A stretch of 64,000 bases of DNA, taken from Castellaniella hirudinis_A. GTDB taxonomy: Bacteria > Pseudomonadota > Gammaproteobacteria > Burkholderiales > Burkholderiaceae_B. The notes beneath the pieces were generated by a model. The model was not told the origin of the DNA, did not search any database, and saw nothing but the letters and a program-made list of their open reading frames with translations. Shown here in pieces: positions 61,690 through 64,000 of the stretch (within the stretch, counting starts at the first letter, position 1; every line of letters begins with the position of its first letter). Position numbers and translations under genes: made by a program. The stretch covers positions 1 through 64,000 of the forward strand of contig NZ_JBLGTV010000003.1 in the NCBI RefSeq assembly GCF_047468865.1. Reading direction: 5' to 3'.

Positions 61690-62079
61690 ATGTCCTTGAA
61701 CAAGCCCTATGCCGATATTCCCGGCACGACGATCTTCGATGCCGATCAGTCGCGCCTGGGCTATCACCTGAACCAATTTTGCATGTCCTTGATGAAGGCC
61801 GAGAATCGCCAGCGCTTCCTGGCCGACGAGCGGGCCTATCTGGACGAATGGCCCATGAGCGAGGCGCAGAAGCAGGCCGTGCTGGATCGTGACCTGAACC
61901 GCTGCCTCTCCCTGGGGGGGAATATTTATTTCCTGGCCAAGATCGGGGCCACGGACGGCCATTCGTTCCAGTACATGGCCGCCAGCATGACGGGCATGAG
62001 CCAGGAAGAATATGCCGCCATGATGCTGGCCGGCGGGCGTTCGGTTCAGGGTAATCGCAAAACCGGAGAACACTCATGA
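61690..62079 (+). CDS. pmdA: Protocatechuate 4,5-dioxygenase alpha subunit
   Basis: A 129-residue LigA/PmdA protein with PGTTIFDADQSRLGYHLNQFC and the C-terminal MAASMTGMSQEEYA. It caps the active site of the large subunit in the alpha2beta2 enzyme that opens protocatechuate to 4-carboxy-2-hydroxymuconate-6-semialdehyde. It overlaps pmdB by four bases (ATGA), which should secure equal amounts of both subunits. Confidence 0.95.
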   Translation: MSLNKPYADIPGTTIFDADQSRLGYHLNQFCMSLMKAENRQRFLADERAYLDEWPMSEAQKQAVLDRDLNRCLSLGGNIYFLAKIGATDGHSFQYMAASMTGMSQEEYAAMMLAGGRSVQGNRKTGEHS

Positions 62080-62945
62080 GCAATCCCCACGCCCGCATTA
62101 CCGCCAGCGTGTATACGTCCCACGTGCCGGCCATCGGCGCCGCCCTGGATCTCGGCAAGTCGGGCAATGAATACTGGGCGCCGCTGTTCAAGGGCTATGA
62201 GTTTTCCAAGCAATGGCTGCGGGACAATACGCCCGACGTGATCTTCCTGGTCTATAACGACCATGCCACGGCCTTCAGCCTGGACATGATCCCGACTTTC
62301 GCCATAGGCTGCGCCGACGCCTTCCAGCCCGCCGACGAGGGCTGGGGCGCCCGTCCGGTGCCCACGGTGGTCGGGCACCCGGAACTTGCCGCCCATATCG
62401 CCCAGTCGGTGATCCAGCAGGATTTCGACCTGACCATCGTCAACAAGATGGATGTGGATCACGGCCTGACCGTGCCCTTGTCGCTGATGTGCGGCCAGCC
62501 GCAGGCCTGGCCCTGCCCGGTGATCCCGTTCGCGGTCAATGTGGTGCAGTATCCCGTGCCATCCGGCCAGCGCTGCTTTCAGCTGGGCCAGGCCATACGC
62601 CGGGCCATCGAGACCTTCGATCGCCCCTTGAACGTGCAAATCTGGGGCACGGGCGGCATGAGCCACCAGCTGCAGGGCCCGCGCGCCGGCCTGATCAACC
62701 GCGAATTCGACACCGCGTTCCTGGATCGCCTGATCGCCGATCCGGCGGGCCTGGCGGCCGTCCCCCATGTGGACTATGTACGCGAGGCGGGCTCGGAAGG
62801 CATCGAGCTGGTGATGTGGCTGATCGCCCGGGGCGCCATGGCCGACGTGGCCGGCGGGCCGGCCCCCCGTGTCGCCCATCGTTTCTACCATGTGCCGGCT
62901 TCCAATACGGCCGTGGGCCATTTGATCCTGGAGGAACAATCATGA
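62076..62945 (+). CDS. pmdB: Protocatechuate 4,5-dioxygenase beta subunit
   Basis: The 289-residue catalytic subunit. Iron ligands by comparison with LigB are His16, His63 (YNDHA) and Glu243 (SEGIEL), with the catalytic His196 in GGMSHQ. Long segments such as NKMDVDHGLTVPLSLMCG and FYHVPASNTAVGHLIL match Comamonas PmdB and Sphingobium LigB closely, so the substrate is more certain than for the paralogue at 52.2 kb. It overlaps both neighbours by four bases. Confidence 0.97.
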   Translation: MSNPHARITASVYTSHVPAIGAALDLGKSGNEYWAPLFKGYEFSKQWLRDNTPDVIFLVYNDHATAFSLDMIPTFAIGCADAFQPADEGWGARPVPTVVGHPELAAHIAQSVIQQDFDLTIVNKMDVDHGLTVPLSLMCGQPQAWPCPVIPFAVNVVQYPVPSGQRCFQLGQAIRRAIETFDRPLNVQIWGTGGMSHQLQGPRAGLINREFDTAFLDRLIADPAGLAAVPHVDYVREAGSEGIELVMWLIARGAMADVAGGPAPRVAHRFYHVPASNTAVGHLILEEQS

Positions 62946-63898
62946 CGCAAGACGTGAAAGTCGCACTGGTCGGGGCAGGGGCCTTCGGCATCAAGCATCT
63001 GGACGGCATCGCCCGGATCGACGGCGTCGAGGTGGTCGCCCTGGTCAGCCGCGATCTGGACAAGACGCAGGCCATCGCCGACAAATACGGGATCGGGCAG
63101 GCGAGCACCGAACTGGACGACGTCCTGCGGCGCCCGGACGTCGATGCGGTGATTCTGTGCACGCCCACCCAGATGCACGCGGCCCAGGCCATGGCCTGCC
63201 TGCGGGCGGGCAAGCACGTGCAGGTCGAGATCCCGATGGCCGATACGCTGGCGGATGCCCAGGCGCTGGTGGCCTTGGCCCATGAAAGCGGGAAAATCGC
63301 CATGTGCGGCCACACGCGCCGCTTCAACCCCAGCCACCAGTACGTGCACCAGCGTATCCAGCGGGGCGAATTCCAGATCCAGCAGATGGATGTGCAGACG
63401 TATTTCTTTCGTCGCAGCAACATGAATGCGCTGGGCGAGCCGCGCAGCTGGACCGACCATCTGCTGTGGCACCACGCGGCCCATACCGTCGACCTGTTCG
63501 CCTACCAGTGCGGCAGTCCGGTGGTCAAGGCCAATGCCCTCCAGGGGCCGATCCATCCCACGTTGGGGATCGCCATGGACATGTCCATCCAGCTGCAGGC
63601 GGCCAACGGGGCGATCTGCACCCTGTCGCTCAGTTTCAACAACGACGGCCCGCTGGGCACGTTCTTTCGCTACATCGGCGACAGCGCCACCTACATCGCC
63701 CGCTACGACGACCTCGTCACGGGCCGCGACGAAGTCATCGACGTCAGCCAGGTGGCGGTGTCGATGAACGGCATCGAACTGCAGGATCGGGAATTCTTCG
63801 CCGCGATCCGCGAGGGGCGCGAGCCCAACGCCAGCGTGGCGCAAGTGCTGCCGTGCTACCGGGTTCTGCACGATCTTGAGCAACAACTGTCCAGCTGA
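62942..63898 (+). CDS. pmdC: 4-carboxy-2-hydroxymuconate-6-semialdehyde dehydrogenase
   Basis: A 318-residue Gfo/Idh/MocA-family enzyme that oxidises the cyclic hemiacetal of the ring-cleavage product to 2-pyrone-4,6-dicarboxylate with NAD(P). The Rossmann motif GAGAFGIKHLDG, the HVQVEIPMAD segment and TRRFNPSHQY and SWTDHLLWHHAAHTVDLFAY regions match LigC. The ATG overlaps the pmdB stop (ATGA), with GAGGA upstream. It completes the pathway from protocatechuate to pyruvate and oxaloacetate. Confidence 0.96.
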   Translation: MTQDVKVALVGAGAFGIKHLDGIARIDGVEVVALVSRDLDKTQAIADKYGIGQASTELDDVLRRPDVDAVILCTPTQMHAAQAMACLRAGKHVQVEIPMADTLADAQALVALAHESGKIAMCGHTRRFNPSHQYVHQRIQRGEFQIQQMDVQTYFFRRSNMNALGEPRSWTDHLLWHHAAHTVDLFAYQCGSPVVKANALQGPIHPTLGIAMDMSIQLQAANGAICTLSLSFNNDGPLGTFFRYIGDSATYIARYDDLVTGRDEVIDVSQVAVSMNGIELQDREFFAAIREGREPNASVAQVLPCYRVLHDLEQQLSS

Positions 63899-63934
63899 AA
63901 TGGCTGGTTATCCGACAACACCAGGAGAGAGACC

Positions 63935-64000
63935 ATGAAAGTCATCAAGACCCTCGGCGCCGTGGCATTGGCCATCGGTGCCATGACATTGACCCCCGCC
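63935..64000 (+). CDS. Secreted protein, probable solute-binding protein (Bug/TctC type), 5' end only
   Basis: Only 22 codons are in the window; the gene runs off the right edge. AGGAGAGA lies before the ATG. The visible part is a signal peptide: MKVIKTL, then a hydrophobic stretch of Ala, Leu, Ile and Gly. Solute-binding proteins of the tripartite tricarboxylate (Bug) family often follow aromatic operons in this family of bacteria, so that is the best guess. It lies 36 bases after pmdC and is likely in the same operon. Confidence 0.5.
   Translation, partial: MKVIKTLGAVALAIGAMTLTPA

Overview
The window is a GC-rich chromosomal segment from a betaproteobacterium, most likely Burkholderiales, family Alcaligenaceae (Bordetella/Achromobacter/Castellaniella-like). 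This rests on the gene order valS-ndk-rlmN-rodZ-ispG-hisS-yfgM-bamB-der-hisC-hfq-hflX-hflK-hflC-hisZ-purA, a primary sigma factor with a Lys/Ala-rich N-terminal tail, an H-NS protein of the short betaproteobacterial type, and a pmd-type protocatechuate 4,5-cleavage cluster. The species cannot be fixed from the sequence alone.

Layout. 1-660: 3' end of an rRNA operon (23S tail, spacer, 5S, strong terminator). 730-2,300: a divergent Nramp-like transporter whose 3' end is tandemly duplicated beside a long inverted repeat. 2,460-9,160 (minus strand): a tightly packed housekeeping run, yebC-purD-hemF-nadD-rsfS-rlmH-pyk-maf, with many 1-10 bp overlaps. 9,280-21,280: qor, fbp, pepN, an H-NS gene, a nitrilase-family amidase with tldD, and valS-pncB. 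21,450-36,700 (plus strand): the ndk-to-purA run listed above, which serves RNA methylation, isoprenoids, histidine, outer-membrane assembly, GTPases, Hfq and FtsH modulation. 36,800-42,050: a purine phosphoribosyltransferase, then the rpsU-dnaG-rpoD macromolecular synthesis operon.

From 42.1 kb the content becomes accessory. First comes an SDR/DMT-transporter pair with a divergent LysR. Next is an AcoR-type sigma-54 activator facing an aldehyde dehydrogenase; the 311 bp between them holds two perfect palindromes and a sigma-54 -24/-12 promoter.

From 48.5 kb to the end lies an aromatic catabolism island. PobA (with a divergent AraC regulator) makes protocatechuate from 4-hydroxybenzoate. The operon at 57.8-63.9 kb encodes all later steps of 4,5-cleavage: PmdAB opens the ring, PmdC oxidises the semialdehyde, LigI-type lactonase opens 2-pyrone-4,6-dicarboxylate, LigU-type tautomerase and LigJ-type hydratase process oxalomesaconate, and LigK-type aldolase yields pyruvate and oxaloacetate. 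A solute-binding protein gene begins at the right edge.

Between pobA and this operon is a second, less familiar module (50.7-56.8 kb). It has a paralogous AraC regulator, a second two-subunit class III extradiol dioxygenase with gallate-dioxygenase-like sequence features, an aldo/keto reductase, a 6PGDH-like/DUF1932 dehydrogenase and an Aer-like PAS chemoreceptor. This module is the best candidate in the window for an undescribed catabolic branch. Its substrate cannot be read from the sequence, but gallate would fit, because its 4,5-cleavage product feeds directly into the neighbouring pmd pathway. I saw no tRNA genes, insertion sequences, CRISPR arrays or phage genes.
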